Shown here: positions 1-7,079 of the stretch, piece by piece
Layout: each line of letters begins with the position of its first letter
Numbering within the stretch: the first letter of the stretch is position 1
Source of the DNA: a virus
Direction: 5' to 3' (one strand)
Length of the DNA: 53,512 nucleotides
Virus record (IMG/VR): IMGVR_UViG_3300020156_000445
Coordinates: 1-53,512 of that record
The notes under the pieces: model-generated
What the model saw: only the letters and a program-made list of their open reading frames with translations
What the model was told of the DNA's origin: nothing
Databases searched by the model: none
Translations under genes and position numbers: made by a program

Positions 1-1494
1 TCACGTTCGTTGTCGCGCTCCACCCATCACCTCGTTCACCTTCTCCTGAACTTGGAGAGGTGTGGCTTTGGGGTTCGTCTCGGCCCATGTGAGCATTTCG
101 ACGGAGAACACCTGTTGCGCCTCAAGAACCTTCTTCGGCTCCTTGAGGAACTGGATGGTCGGGCCGTTGACCAAGGCATCCATGCGCATCATGGCGTTGC
201 GCACGGACGGGGTGCCGAGGATGTTGTGTTCCTTCGACGCGGACTGTGCGACTTGCATCGCGTGGACCACCTGGGATCGCGGAATGTCGCCGCTGGAGAT
301 GGCATAATACACATCCGCCATGGGGTCCTTTGATGTCCCCATGAAGACATCCCGCATTGCCGTGTAGTAGCGGATCGGATCGAGCCTGTCCTTCTCCGCC
401 TCCAAGTTCTTCCGCATCTGGAACACCCTGAACTGAATGTCCGGGTCAGCCTTGGCGGCGTTCTGATACCACTCCTTCCCGAACTCGAAATTCGGGTTCT
501 CCATCAGCTTTTCGATGGCGAACGACATGTTGCGCCCTGCGGCGTCCCTCTTGGCACGGTTGGAGCGAGCCTCAAGGATCTGTTCGGCCTGGAGCTGGCG
601 GTTCAGGATGGTTTGCTCGGCGCGGGCGATGGCATCGCGCCCCTTGGCGGTCAGGCCAGGGCCGGGGGTGCCGTCCGCACGCTTCGCCTTCAGCACCTCA
701 AGGAGCCGGGTGTCCTGCATCTCGATTGCCTTGGTGGTTACGATGTCCACCATGGCGTTGTTGATGTCGGCCCCCTTCACACCCAGGAAGCGGTTTCGCT
801 GGGTGATCTCGTTGACCTCGTTCATCAGCTCATCGGCGGTAATGTGCCGCTTCTGGGAACGGGCCTCGGCGTACTTGCGGTCGAAGGTCTGCCCCACCTC
901 AACCTGCATCTGCTCAACCGCGCCCTTGTAGATGCGATCAGCGGAATACGCGGCGTGTGTCTGGGTCAGGTTGTTGGTGATGCGGTTGATCTCGGGCATC
1001 AACCCGGCGCGGACATCGGGGTCCGACACGGCGTCCAGGCGGCCCTTGAAGAACTCCCGCATGAAACCGTTCAGGGCCTGGGGGTCATCGCTGTCCTTCC
1101 CCTGCCAGCCCTGATATTGCGCCAGGGCGTCGGCTTCCAAGTTCCGCCCGAGGTTCCGCCCCCATTGCTCCTTGTAGCCCTTCACGAACCACGGGGATTG
1201 CGTCGGGTGTATCACCCCCTGTTCGATGGCTTGGTTGTACTCCACCATCGACTTCAGGGCAGAGGCCCGGCCCTCCTCCACGTCCTGCTGCACCTTCTCG
1301 GCCTTCATGTCGTCCAAGTAGGCGTTGATGGTCGGGCGGTATTCGGCCAGGGCCTTCCCGAGGGAGAGGAGCGGGTTGGACGCCTGGGGTTGACGCACGG
1401 CAACCATGGTGTTGACCGGCCGCGCGTAGGTCTGGAGGACTTCAAAGGGTTGAAGGTCGGGGACCTGAACGCGACCACGGAAGTCATCAGCCAT
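1..1494 (-). CDS. Probable podovirus internal virion protein
   Basis: This 497-residue protein is Gln-, Glu-, Ala- and Asn-rich, soluble and largely helical, with no signal peptide or membrane segment. The N-terminus holds a proline-containing linker followed by a long helical region. Size and composition resemble internal core proteins of T7-like podoviruses, which are ejected with the DNA; I see no catalytic motif, so the call is by resemblance only. The start at 1494 is chosen because AGGAGA lies 6 nt upstream. The upstream gene overlaps it by 8 nt, indicating translational coupling. The stop is at the very edge of the window, so the protein is complete at its C-terminus. Confidence 0.45.
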   Translation of the reverse strand: MADDFRGRVQVPDLQPFEVLQTYARPVNTMVAVRQPQASNPLLSLGKALAEYRPTINAYLDDMKAEKVQQDVEEGRASALKSMVEYNQAIEQGVIHPTQSPWFVKGYKEQWGRNLGRNLEADALAQYQGWQGKDSDDPQALNGFMREFFKGRLDAVSDPDVRAGLMPEINRITNNLTQTHAAYSADRIYKGAVEQMQVEVGQTFDRKYAEARSQKRHITADELMNEVNEITQRNRFLGVKGADINNAMVDIVTTKAIEMQDTRLLEVLKAKRADGTPGPGLTAKGRDAIARAEQTILNRQLQAEQILEARSNRAKRDAAGRNMSFAIEKLMENPNFEFGKEWYQNAAKADPDIQFRVFQMRKNLEAEKDRLDPIRYYTAMRDVFMGTSKDPMADVYYAISSGDIPRSQVVHAMQVAQSASKEHNILGTPSVRNAMMRMDALVNGPTIQFLKEPKKVLEAQQVFSVEMLTWAETNPKATPLQVQEKVNEVMGGARQRT

Positions 1495-1771
1495 TGCCGT
1501 TCTCCTCATGGGCGAACTTGGGTTCGCTGTACTTGGCGAAGCGCGGGCCGATGTCGTCGTTCTCGCGAACGGTCATCTTGGCGGCCATGGCGATGCTGCG
1601 GATGGTCAACACGGCGGTGTCGCCACGCTGGACGACAAGCCCCCTGTCGCCGTGTCCGGCGTCCAGAAGGCGACGGCACAGGCTGAAGATGGGGCACCCT
1701 CTGGACGGGGCGGACGACACCCCCAGGGAGGGGACGCTACAGGTGTTCCCTGTGAGTTGAGCGATGAGCAT
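1487..1771 (-). CDS. Small hypothetical phage protein
   Basis: This 94-residue protein is unrecognised. It is placed immediately upstream of the putative internal virion gene and overlaps its start by 8 nt. A GGAGA motif lies just before its ATG. The N-terminal part contains three cysteines and the C-terminal 35 residues are charged. Gene position suggests a small virion or morphogenesis protein, but the sequence gives no function. The overlap and the Shine-Dalgarno motif are the main reasons to believe it is translated. Confidence 0.45.
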   Translation of the reverse strand: MLIAQLTGNTCSVPSLGVSSAPSRGCPIFSLCRRLLDAGHGDRGLVVQRGDTAVLTIRSIAMAAKMTVRENDDIGPRFAKYSEPKFAHEENGNG

Positions 1772-1834
1772 GGTTCTCCGTTTCCGACACCGAGGACGGT
1801 GCAGATTGCTGTCTGCTGGATTGGGGATGGGGAC

Positions 1835-1853
1835 AGGTGCAGTGACTGCACCT
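1835..1853. promoter_or_regulatory. Palindromic operator-like site 1
   Basis: The site is a perfect 19-bp palindrome, AGGTGCAGTGACTGCACCT, upstream of the leftward virion genes. The same core recurs at 2055 and 3205. Three copies of a 15-bp dyad in 1.4 kb is far above chance, so a dimeric repressor site is the simplest reading. The regulator itself is not identified in this window. Confidence 0.6.
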
Positions 1854-2054
1854 AAGGGGACACTGAAGAGGGAGTTAGGTAGGAGAAGAAGAGGGGTAGA
1901 ACGTAGGTGTCACCTGAAGAGACACTTAAGGGAAAACTTCGGTGGATACCTATGCTGAACCCTGGGGTCTCCCTGAAGGTGCAGGGCAATTAAATTACAA
2001 TCAGAGCTTCATCTTCAATCTTCCCAGAAGGCGCATCTCCGGGTTTCTGGATAT

Positions 2055-2069
2055 GTGCAGTCACTGCAC
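2055..2069. promoter_or_regulatory. Palindromic operator-like site 2
   Basis: This is a 15-bp perfect palindrome GTGCAGTCACTGCAC. The centre base is complementary to that of site 1, and the outermost pair of the 17-bp version is lost. It lies 220 bp from site 1, a spacing that would allow looping between sites. Confidence 0.6.
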
Positions 2070-2196
2070 CTATGACCGATCCTTGGTCATTGGGGAGAGG
2101 GCATCCTCAGGGCGGGTGTAGGTTCATGCCGTGTCCTGCGCCACGAGGCACCTTGGCACCCAGAGGGCCGCGTGAACCACAAGGCCCCTCGTGGCG

Positions 2197-2730
2197 TCAA
2201 CCTGCACCACAGCCGTAGACCTCCAGCAACCGACACCGAGAGGGCCGCCGGGCCGCCAGCTTGTCGCGCTCATCCTGAAGACGCTGCACCTTCCGGTTCA
2301 GGATCTCCATGGCCTTCAGCACGAAGGCGTCTTCGTCCATCTCCCCGGAGCGGACCTTCTCCTGCCCAGCGATGTACCCGCCGTCCTTGCGGATGGAGGG
2401 GAGGACTTCGCGGGTCACCCAATCCTGAAACTGACGAACCACCGGGTTCGCGTTCGGGTGGGAACGGAGGATGAGCTTGTAGAGCCCGCTTTCGGAAATC
2501 AGGACGTAGGAGGGGGCGCGAACTCCCTCGAAAATTTCGAGACAGTCACGGCGGGTCACCACACGCTTCTCGTCGTCGTTGATGGACTGGAGGTAGCGAA
2601 CGGCACCGCCGTTTTGCAGGGAAAGCCCCAGGCAGCGGCACACGTCGTTCGCCACGAACCACGGGTTCCCGTCGATGGTGACGATGCGGACGCTGTTGTC
2701 GCGGAAGGCGAAAGTCTGAAGGGCGTTCAT
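2197..2730 (-). CDS. BRO-N family phage antirepressor
   Basis: This 177-residue protein starts with a BRO-N domain (about residues 5-105). Family hallmarks visible are the GNPWFVANDVCRCLGL segment and, near residue 80, the SESGLYKLILRS motif, followed by FQDWVTREVLPSIRKDGGY. The C-terminal 60 residues form a charged helix. BRO-N proteins bind DNA or repressors and act as antirepressors in temperate phages. A good AGAGGA motif precedes the ATG. The last 20 residues look unlike the usual C-terminal KilA-C or ANT domains, so the C-terminus may be truncated. It lies between the integrase and the operator-containing gap. Confidence 0.85.
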   Translation of the reverse strand: MNALQTFAFRDNSVRIVTIDGNPWFVANDVCRCLGLSLQNGGAVRYLQSINDDEKRVVTRRDCLEIFEGVRAPSYVLISESGLYKLILRSHPNANPVVRQFQDWVTREVLPSIRKDGGYIAGQEKVRSGEMDEDAFVLKAMEILNRKVQRLQDERDKLAARRPSRCRLLEVYGCGAG

Positions 2731-2933
2731 GATGTTCCTCTCGGGTATCGAGTGCGAAGGTTCGCTTGAGGTGAAGGTGCAGGGGAATGTGCCCGCGCCC
2801 CCACACGTCCCCGCGTCCTATCGCGCCGATCCCCTCGCCCCTGCCCAGGGTAGTCGCGCGGCTCCGGTCCCATCCCGGCGGGCAACCTGCATAGCTCCCG
2901 TCGATGCCGCCCACGGTCACCAAGAGGTCAAGC

Positions 2934-3980
2934 CTACTCCGCCGCTGTCTCCAGCACCTTCACGGCGTCCGTCAGGTTATGCGGGGCCAGCATGGCGTAC
3001 CGCATGGTCATCTGCATGGTGGTGTGGCCCAGCCAGTCCCGGACGACCTCCAGGCGCACCCCGCGTTGCACCAGACGGGACGCGCAGGTGTGACGGCAGA
3101 TGTACGGGATGAAGTGCGGGTCCTTCGACAGGCCCATTCGGGAGCGGGCCTTGTCCCAGACATGCCGCATCCAATGGTTGTCGTAGGGGAACAGTTTTTC
3201 GGTCGGTGCAGTCACTGCACCAATCCGCCGCTCCATGATCTCCTTCACCCGCTTGGTCATCGGGACGGCGCGGGGCTTGTCCGTCTTGGTGACCCACATG
3301 GAGATAAGGCCCTGCTTCAGGTCCACGTCGCGGGCCTCCAGGCGCCATAGCTCCCCGTTCCGCATCCCCGTGTCTATGAGGACGGTCACCACGTCGGCAT
3401 GGTCGTCCTTCCCCCACTGCCTCAGGAGCCCGAGAAGGGACTTCTCCTCGGCCTCGGTGATCCACCGTAGCCGGGTCTGGCCTTCCTTCTGGCGCTCGAT
3501 CTTGGGGACCTCGGCCAAGAGCTTCTTGTCCTTCATGTGCCGAAGCATCTTGGACAGGACGGCCAGCTTGCGGTTGATGGTGGAACCTGAGTTCCCCTTC
3601 TCCTCACAAGCCGTGACGAACTCTTCCACCGCTTCCATGTCGATATGGGCGATGGGCTTGGAGGACCCGAAGTGTTCCTCAAGGGCCTTGTAGATCAGCT
3701 CGGTTTGCTTCCCCCAGGCGGTTCCCTTCCAGAACTTGGCGTGCGTCTGAGTGTAGGCGTCCTTGAGGGAAGTGCCCTTGCCGGTGAACGCGCGTTCCTC
3801 GTTCTTGGTCACGGGCGTAGGCCCCTTGGGTTCTGGCACGGGTTCTCCTGATTTCAGGGCATCCCTCACCTTCTGCTCGAATGCTTCGGCGTCCTCCTTG
3901 TTGACGAAGGTCGGGCGCAACCGCTTCCCTTGCGCCAAGATGTCCACCTGCCACGACTTTCCACGCTGGCGTACAGCCAT
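2934..3980 (-). CDS. Tyrosine-type phage integrase
   Basis: This is a 348-residue site-specific recombinase. The N-terminal part (1-60) is a beta-rich arm-binding region beginning AVRQRGKSWQVDI. A SAM-like core-binding domain follows at about 75-165. The catalytic domain shows Arg in DTGMRNGELWRLE near 207, CRHTCAS (with Tyr-Ile before it in place of the usual His) near 294, Gly-His in WLGHTT near 318, and the nucleophile Tyr in MRYAML near 328. All the catalytic residues needed are present, so it is probably functional. GGAGTG precedes the ATG. A copy of the operator palindrome lies within its coding sequence at 3205-3221. Confidence 0.88.
   Translation of the reverse strand: MAVRQRGKSWQVDILAQGKRLRPTFVNKEDAEAFEQKVRDALKSGEPVPEPKGPTPVTKNEERAFTGKGTSLKDAYTQTHAKFWKGTAWGKQTELIYKALEEHFGSSKPIAHIDMEAVEEFVTACEEKGNSGSTINRKLAVLSKMLRHMKDKKLLAEVPKIERQKEGQTRLRWITEAEEKSLLGLLRQWGKDDHADVVTVLIDTGMRNGELWRLEARDVDLKQGLISMWVTKTDKPRAVPMTKRVKEIMERRIGAVTAPTEKLFPYDNHWMRHVWDKARSRMGLSKDPHFIPYICRHTCASRLVQRGVRLEVVRDWLGHTTMQMTMRYAMLAPHNLTDAVKVLETAAE
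3205..3221. promoter_or_regulatory. Palindromic operator-like site 3, inside the integrase gene
   Basis: This is the perfect 17-bp palindrome GGTGCAGTCACTGCACC. It lies within codons for the integrase catalytic domain. The codons it occupies (Gly-Ala-Val-Thr-Ala-Pro) are not conserved integrase residues, so the dyad is not explained by protein constraint. It matches the two intergenic copies at 1835 and 2055. Confidence 0.5.
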
Positions 3981-4037
3981 GCTTTCACTCCGAAGTGTCT
4001 AAAGATTGATGACGGTGTGGGAAGTGGGCCGCGACAG

Positions 4038-4256
4038 TTACCGGCCGAGTTCACCGATGACGATCAAGAGGGGGCCAGCGTAGACGTAGACGCTTCCGAA
4101 GTCCTCTTCGTCACGGTGAATTGCCCAACGCTTCCCCTCGGGGTGAGCGAGTTCGGAGAACTGGCGCATGTACCCAGGCGCAAACCACAGGGTGCGGCCA
4201 CCAAACACAACGTGCGGCTGGGGCGTCGTCATGCCAAACGAAATCTGGAAAGTCAT
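4038..4256 (-). CDS. Small hypothetical protein
   Basis: This 72-residue protein is rich in aromatic and beta-branched residues, with no membrane segment of sufficient length. AAGAGGA lies upstream of the ATG at 4256, which decides that start over a longer in-frame form beginning at 4331. It lies 57 bp upstream of the integrase gene on the same strand. No family is recognised. Similar-sized genes next to integrases are sometimes recombination directionality factors, but no helix-turn-helix is evident here. Confidence 0.5.
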   Translation of the reverse strand: MTFQISFGMTTPQPHVVFGGRTLWFAPGYMRQFSELAHPEGKRWAIHRDEEDFGSVYVYAGPLLIVIGELGR

Positions 4257-4308
4257 AGGGTCCTCTTGGGTTGAGATGCCCGAAGGATTACCTCTAAAGA
4301 TAACAATT

Positions 4309-4410
4309 GCAACAACTTTAGTGTCCAACATGTGAAACGATGCTTGGGAAGTATAAGTTGTTGCCTTGATTGGTTTATCGGCTACATGTCATGCCCTGAG
4401 TTTCACATGT
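4309..4410. promoter_or_regulatory. Interleaved inverted repeats upstream of the small gene
   Basis: Two inverted-repeat pairs interlock: GCAACAACTT (4309-4318) with AAGTTGTTGC (4355-4364), and ACATGTGAAAC (4328-4338) with GTTTCACATGT (4400-4410). The order A-B-A'-B' cannot form one simple nested hairpin. It suggests either paired protein-binding sites or a pseudoknot-type RNA. The second B copy overlaps the last codons of the leftward antirepressor fragment. The stretch is AT-rich compared with its surroundings. Confidence 0.45.
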
Positions 4411-4953
4411 GAGACCATTGGGCCTCCCACGGCGCCACGCCACGAAGACCTTGATGAGCATGGCGCGGACCTCCTTGGCCCGCTCAGTGCGGGAGAGGGC
4501 GCAGACGAGGAGGGCCTGTTCCTCGTTCAGGTAGTAGGCCATCTCGGGACGACCGACGCGGCCATTGTGGATGCGCTGCATCCGCAATTCACCAAAGCCC
4601 TCCATTTCGTCACGGTGGGCGTCGATGATGTTCTGTCGAACCTTGCGCGGAACCGCCATGCCCAGGCGTTCCGCAAGTTCCACGTCAAGGACGCGGGGTT
4701 CGTCTTCGATGGTGTGAAGGGGGATGAGGTTGGGCTTGGCGGGCTCCACCGTCCCACGCTCGTAGGCGTCGAACTTCTTGATGACCTCAACGGTCACCTC
4801 GATAGCCGTGGGGGTTCCCGACTGGGTGGTGATGAAGATGGCCTGAGGCTTGTTCAGGTAGTAGAACGTGGGCGGACGGCCGGGGCCTCGGATTTCTCCC
4901 CGCCGAGGAGAAATGTCGCCGGGCGTCCGCCGGTTTGCACCCGGCAGGTGCAA
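4375..4953 (-). CDS. Two-module phage antirepressor-type regulator, 5' end broken
   Basis: This 192-residue open frame contains two related modules of the phage regulatory type. The first holds PPTFYYLNKPQAIFITTQSG (about residues 28-47) and the second MAYYLNEEQALLVCALSRTE (about 137-156). Each is followed by a helix ending in a Phe-Asp/Val-Ala-rich segment (KKFDAYERG, KVFVAWRRG). Between them lies a linker with EGFGELRMQRIHNGR. The first 25 residues do not fit the family. DNA further upstream encodes a homologue of the linker in a different frame (see 4954-5094). The protein as drawn is therefore probably a decayed version of a longer regulator. Confidence 0.6.
   Translation of the reverse strand: MHLPGANRRTPGDISPRRGEIRGPGRPPTFYYLNKPQAIFITTQSGTPTAIEVTVEVIKKFDAYERGTVEPAKPNLIPLHTIEDEPRVLDVELAERLGMAVPRKVRQNIIDAHRDEMEGFGELRMQRIHNGRVGRPEMAYYLNEEQALLVCALSRTERAKEVRAMLIKVFVAWRRGRPNGLTCETQGMTCSR
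4888..4943. repeat. Two perfect inverted repeats at the frame break
   Basis: Two short hairpins stand close together. One has ATTTCTCC and GGAGAAAT arms around a 7-nt loop (about 4891-4913). The other has TTTGCACC and GGTGCAAA arms around CGGCA (about 4933-4953). They sit exactly where the reading frame of the antirepressor changes, so they mark inserted or duplicated DNA. The second hairpin also contains GGTGCA/TGCACC half sites like those of the operator palindromes. Confidence 0.5.
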
Positions 4954-5094
4954 AGGGGGCCATTGTGGAGGCGGTGCCTCTGCAATTCACCGAAGCCCTC
5001 CAGTTCGGCCCGGTGGCGCGCTTCGACAGGCTATCCCTTCCCAGACACCTCCCGGCCGGTTACGCCGCTCCACGCCCTAAACCTGGGTAGCTGC
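4954..5094 (-). pseudogene. Out-of-frame upstream part of the antirepressor gene
   Basis: About 57 bp at 4959-5015 match 4561-4617 with roughly 8 differences. Read on the minus strand in the frame that aligns, they encode ELEGFGELQRHRLHNG, a near copy of the internal linker of the neighbouring gene. The frame then runs into a stop before reaching the FYYLN module. The ancestral gene probably had this linker before both modules, and a small insertion or duplication broke it. The 5' part is lost at the boundary with the downstream end of the DUF6538-type integrase. Confidence 0.5.
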
Positions 5095-5096
5095 CT

Positions 5097-6785
5097 TCAG
5101 TCCCCCGCCGGTTGCTCCTTGGTCACGTAGAGGTGCGACAGGTCCAGGCCAGGGTAGGCAATTGCTTTGATCTTTTCCGCAAGAGTGCTGGCCCTGAGCC
5201 CTGAGCCGTAGTCATCATCAACGGAACCTCCTTCCCACCCTCCCAGCGCCAGCACTACGTCGCGAGAAAACCCTGCTTCTCGCATTGCGTCCCGATAGTT
5301 GTGACGGAAGGAGTGAAAGGTGGTTTTCTTTGTATAAGAATTTGCTGATTTAAGGAACCGCCCATACCACTTTGAGAATGGGTCAGAGTAATATGCGTTA
5401 GCACCAAGCGGAAGATCTGGGAACAAGCGTGCATTCTTGGCCTTGCGCTGCTCTTCAACGAACTCAAGGAAGCCGATCTTGACCAACTCGGGATGAACAG
5501 GAACGTAACGTTCACCAGCATCTGTTTTCACTCGCTTCTTGTCCCCTTCATCACCCCCTTCGGGATCTTCCTGAATGAGAATGCAGGTTGTTCCGTCAAT
5601 GGTAGTTACGTCAGACGTGAGAAGCTGACAGCATTCGTTGAGTCGCATCCCCGAATACAAGGAAATGAGGGGGACCCAGAAACGCCCCCGACGCGGGCGC
5701 GACGGTCCCGCCTGGGCGTATCCCTCTCGATCATTCAGACACCCAACGTATAGAGGGGTGGAGAAGATGGTGGTGAGCTGCTCGGTGCTAAATGGCTTCT
5801 TCTTGTCTTTGCCCCTTCTATTGTCCTGAACGCGGAGCCCCGTTGCTGGGTTCTTTTCCGCAATGTCCTCTTGCACGGCCCAGTTGAACAGAGAGGCTAG
5901 GTTGTTCAGATAGCTATTGATGGAGGTGGCCGACATAGGCTCGATACCATGCGCCTCTGCATGTTTCGCCACCTCCTCCAGTGACATTCCGGGAAAACGC
6001 TTGGTCGCGTTGGGAGGAACCTTGGTGAGGGTGCTTTGCAGTCTTCGGCAATCGTCGCGCGTGATGTCCCGGACAGGCTTGTTCCCTCCCAGGGCCTCCT
6101 TGAGGAGGCGGAAGATAACTCGATAGCCGTCCTTGGTTTTGCCCGACAGGCCCGCGCGTTCCGGCGCATCCATGTACCGGTCTATCAGGTCTTCAAGAGT
6201 GACCTTGACGGGGGCGGCGGGGGCGGGGGATGGGGTTTCGACAACCCTACCGGCATGACGGGCCTTCATCATGTCGTTGGCCGTCACGCTGGCCTTCAGC
6301 ATGGCGCGGGCAACTCGCTGGTAGGGCTGCGAGCCCTTGGAGGCGGAGAGTCCGTGCTGCCTTAGGATTTCCTCAACCTCGAAATCCAGATGATCGGTTC
6401 GCCCGGTGGCGAGCGCGTAGCCCATCCCGGCTTCCACTACGCTCAACGTTTCCGCGATCTCCTCATAGGACTTGTCATCGAGCCCCTCTCGGCGGATCTC
6501 CTCGTCCTCCTCCATCACGGACGAGAGCCACAAGGTCGCGAGTCGGGTGGCTTCAGCCTCGGAGATGTCGTCTTCCGTGCCCTGGTGTCGCTTGCGGGCG
6601 GCGTCAAGCTGTTGGTCAACTTTCAGGCTTTCAGCCTTGACCAGCCGCGCGGCTTCTTTGGGGTCTTTGGTTCGTAGGCTCTGCCAAATCTCCGTCTTGC
6701 CGATCTCCTTGCGAAGATCCTCGGGTACGGAGACGCGGAGATAGTACACGCCGTTGCGGCGGTGGAGGCGGGTGTGACGCGGCAT
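5097..6785 (-). CDS. DUF6538-type tyrosine site-specific integrase
   Basis: This is a 562-residue recombinase. The N-terminus (PRHTRLHRRNGVYYLRVSVP, then EIWQSLRTKDPKEA) is the DUF6538 arm-binding region. A SAM-like core-binding domain sits near 215-320. The catalytic domain has Arg in LYSGMRLNECC near 380, FHSFRHNYRDA near 491, LGGWEGG with Trp in the His/Trp position, and the nucleophile Tyr in DDDYGS near 524. All expected catalytic elements are present. The start at 6785 matches the family N-terminus; longer in-frame starts upstream would run into the attachment region. It reads away from the att copy at 6883, as expected for the integrase of the left element. Confidence 0.88.
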   Translation of the reverse strand: MPRHTRLHRRNGVYYLRVSVPEDLRKEIGKTEIWQSLRTKDPKEAARLVKAESLKVDQQLDAARKRHQGTEDDISEAEATRLATLWLSSVMEEDEEIRREGLDDKSYEEIAETLSVVEAGMGYALATGRTDHLDFEVEEILRQHGLSASKGSQPYQRVARAMLKASVTANDMMKARHAGRVVETPSPAPAAPVKVTLEDLIDRYMDAPERAGLSGKTKDGYRVIFRLLKEALGGNKPVRDITRDDCRRLQSTLTKVPPNATKRFPGMSLEEVAKHAEAHGIEPMSATSINSYLNNLASLFNWAVQEDIAEKNPATGLRVQDNRRGKDKKKPFSTEQLTTIFSTPLYVGCLNDREGYAQAGPSRPRRGRFWVPLISLYSGMRLNECCQLLTSDVTTIDGTTCILIQEDPEGGDEGDKKRVKTDAGERYVPVHPELVKIGFLEFVEEQRKAKNARLFPDLPLGANAYYSDPFSKWYGRFLKSANSYTKKTTFHSFRHNYRDAMREAGFSRDVVLALGGWEGGSVDDDYGSGLRASTLAEKIKAIAYPGLDLSHLYVTKEQPAGD

Positions 6786-6843
6786 CATAGCCCCACGACT
6801 GTAGCACATGGCTGTAGCAGTCGCGGCGCAATTCCGGTGACCT

Positions 6844-6860
6844 ATCAGTAACTTACTGAT
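6844..6860. promoter_or_regulatory. 17-bp perfect palindrome between integrase and att core
   Basis: ATCAGTAA and TTACTGAT flank a single central C. It lies 59 bp upstream of the DUF6538-type integrase start and 22 bp from the 14-bp tRNA-derived repeat. The place suits an integrase, excisionase or autoregulator binding site of the left element. Confidence 0.5.
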
Positions 6861-6882
6861 TTCCCTCAGGGCCAAGGGAAAA

Positions 6883-6896
6883 TGGCGGATGGGGTG
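6883..6896. repeat. attL: copy of the tRNA-Ser 3' end
   Basis: TGGCGGATGGGGTG is identical to the end of the tRNA-Ser gene at 52509-52522, which includes the CCA, the discriminator base and the acceptor 3' strand. Beyond it the match decays to 8 of 12, ending in CGAAC of the T-arm, so the sequence looks like an old tRNA remnant. It lies 183 bp before the P4-type integrase start, which fixes it as the left attachment site of the 45.6-kb phage. It may also be the right junction of the left element. Confidence 0.8.
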
Positions 6897-7025
6897 TCTT
6901 CCGAACACGCATTCTCCACCGTCCGTTTACGACCGCCGACACCGCTGAAAGGCGCGTAAAACCTCGCGTTTGCCATCCGTCACGTTCACGCTCGGTCGTT
7001 GACGTTCGCATGCAGCCGTGAAAAA

Positions 7026-7048
7026 GTGTGGGACGCAGTGTGGGACGC
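7026..7048 (+). repeat. Left integrase arm-type repeats
   Basis: Two copies of GTGTGGGACGC start at 7026 and 7038, a 12-bp period. A second pair with the same orientation and period lies at 52432 and 52444 near the right end. Such short direct repeats inside both ends are how P4-family integrases recognise attP arms. They also overlap the region just upstream of the integrase start and could serve autoregulation. Confidence 0.7.
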
Positions 7049-7079
7049 TGCGGTTCGACGGACGGCACGGGAGCGCGAC

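Larger units (their letters stand above)
1772..2196. other. Non-coding control region of the left element
   Basis: This 425-bp segment has no convincing gene on either strand. It contains two copies of the GTGCAGTSACTGCAC palindrome (1835-1853, 2055-2069). It also has a loose 20-bp direct repeat (1849-1868 and 1911-1930, 16 of 20 identical). The local composition is less GC-rich than the flanks, with an AT tract near 1990. It sits upstream of the leftward virion genes and downstream of the BRO-N gene, so it probably carries the promoter and operators for the virion genes. Confidence 0.5.
1..6882. mobile_element. Right end of a second, podovirus-like integrated element
   Basis: All recognisable genes here read leftward: a virion protein, two phage regulatory proteins and two tyrosine integrases. 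The DUF6538-type integrase begins about 100 bp from the tRNA-Ser 3'-end copy at 6883. That is the usual place for an integrase next to its attachment site, so the element probably entered the same tRNA-Ser before or after the larger phage. Its left end lies outside the window. Whether the whole segment is one element, or a podovirus remnant plus a separate integrase-bearing island, cannot be decided here. Confidence 0.6.

Noticed and set aside
1764-1958. Rightward 64-codon frame in the left control region
   Set aside because: It is against the direction of all neighbours and is formed by the palindrome and purine-rich repeats; no start signal.
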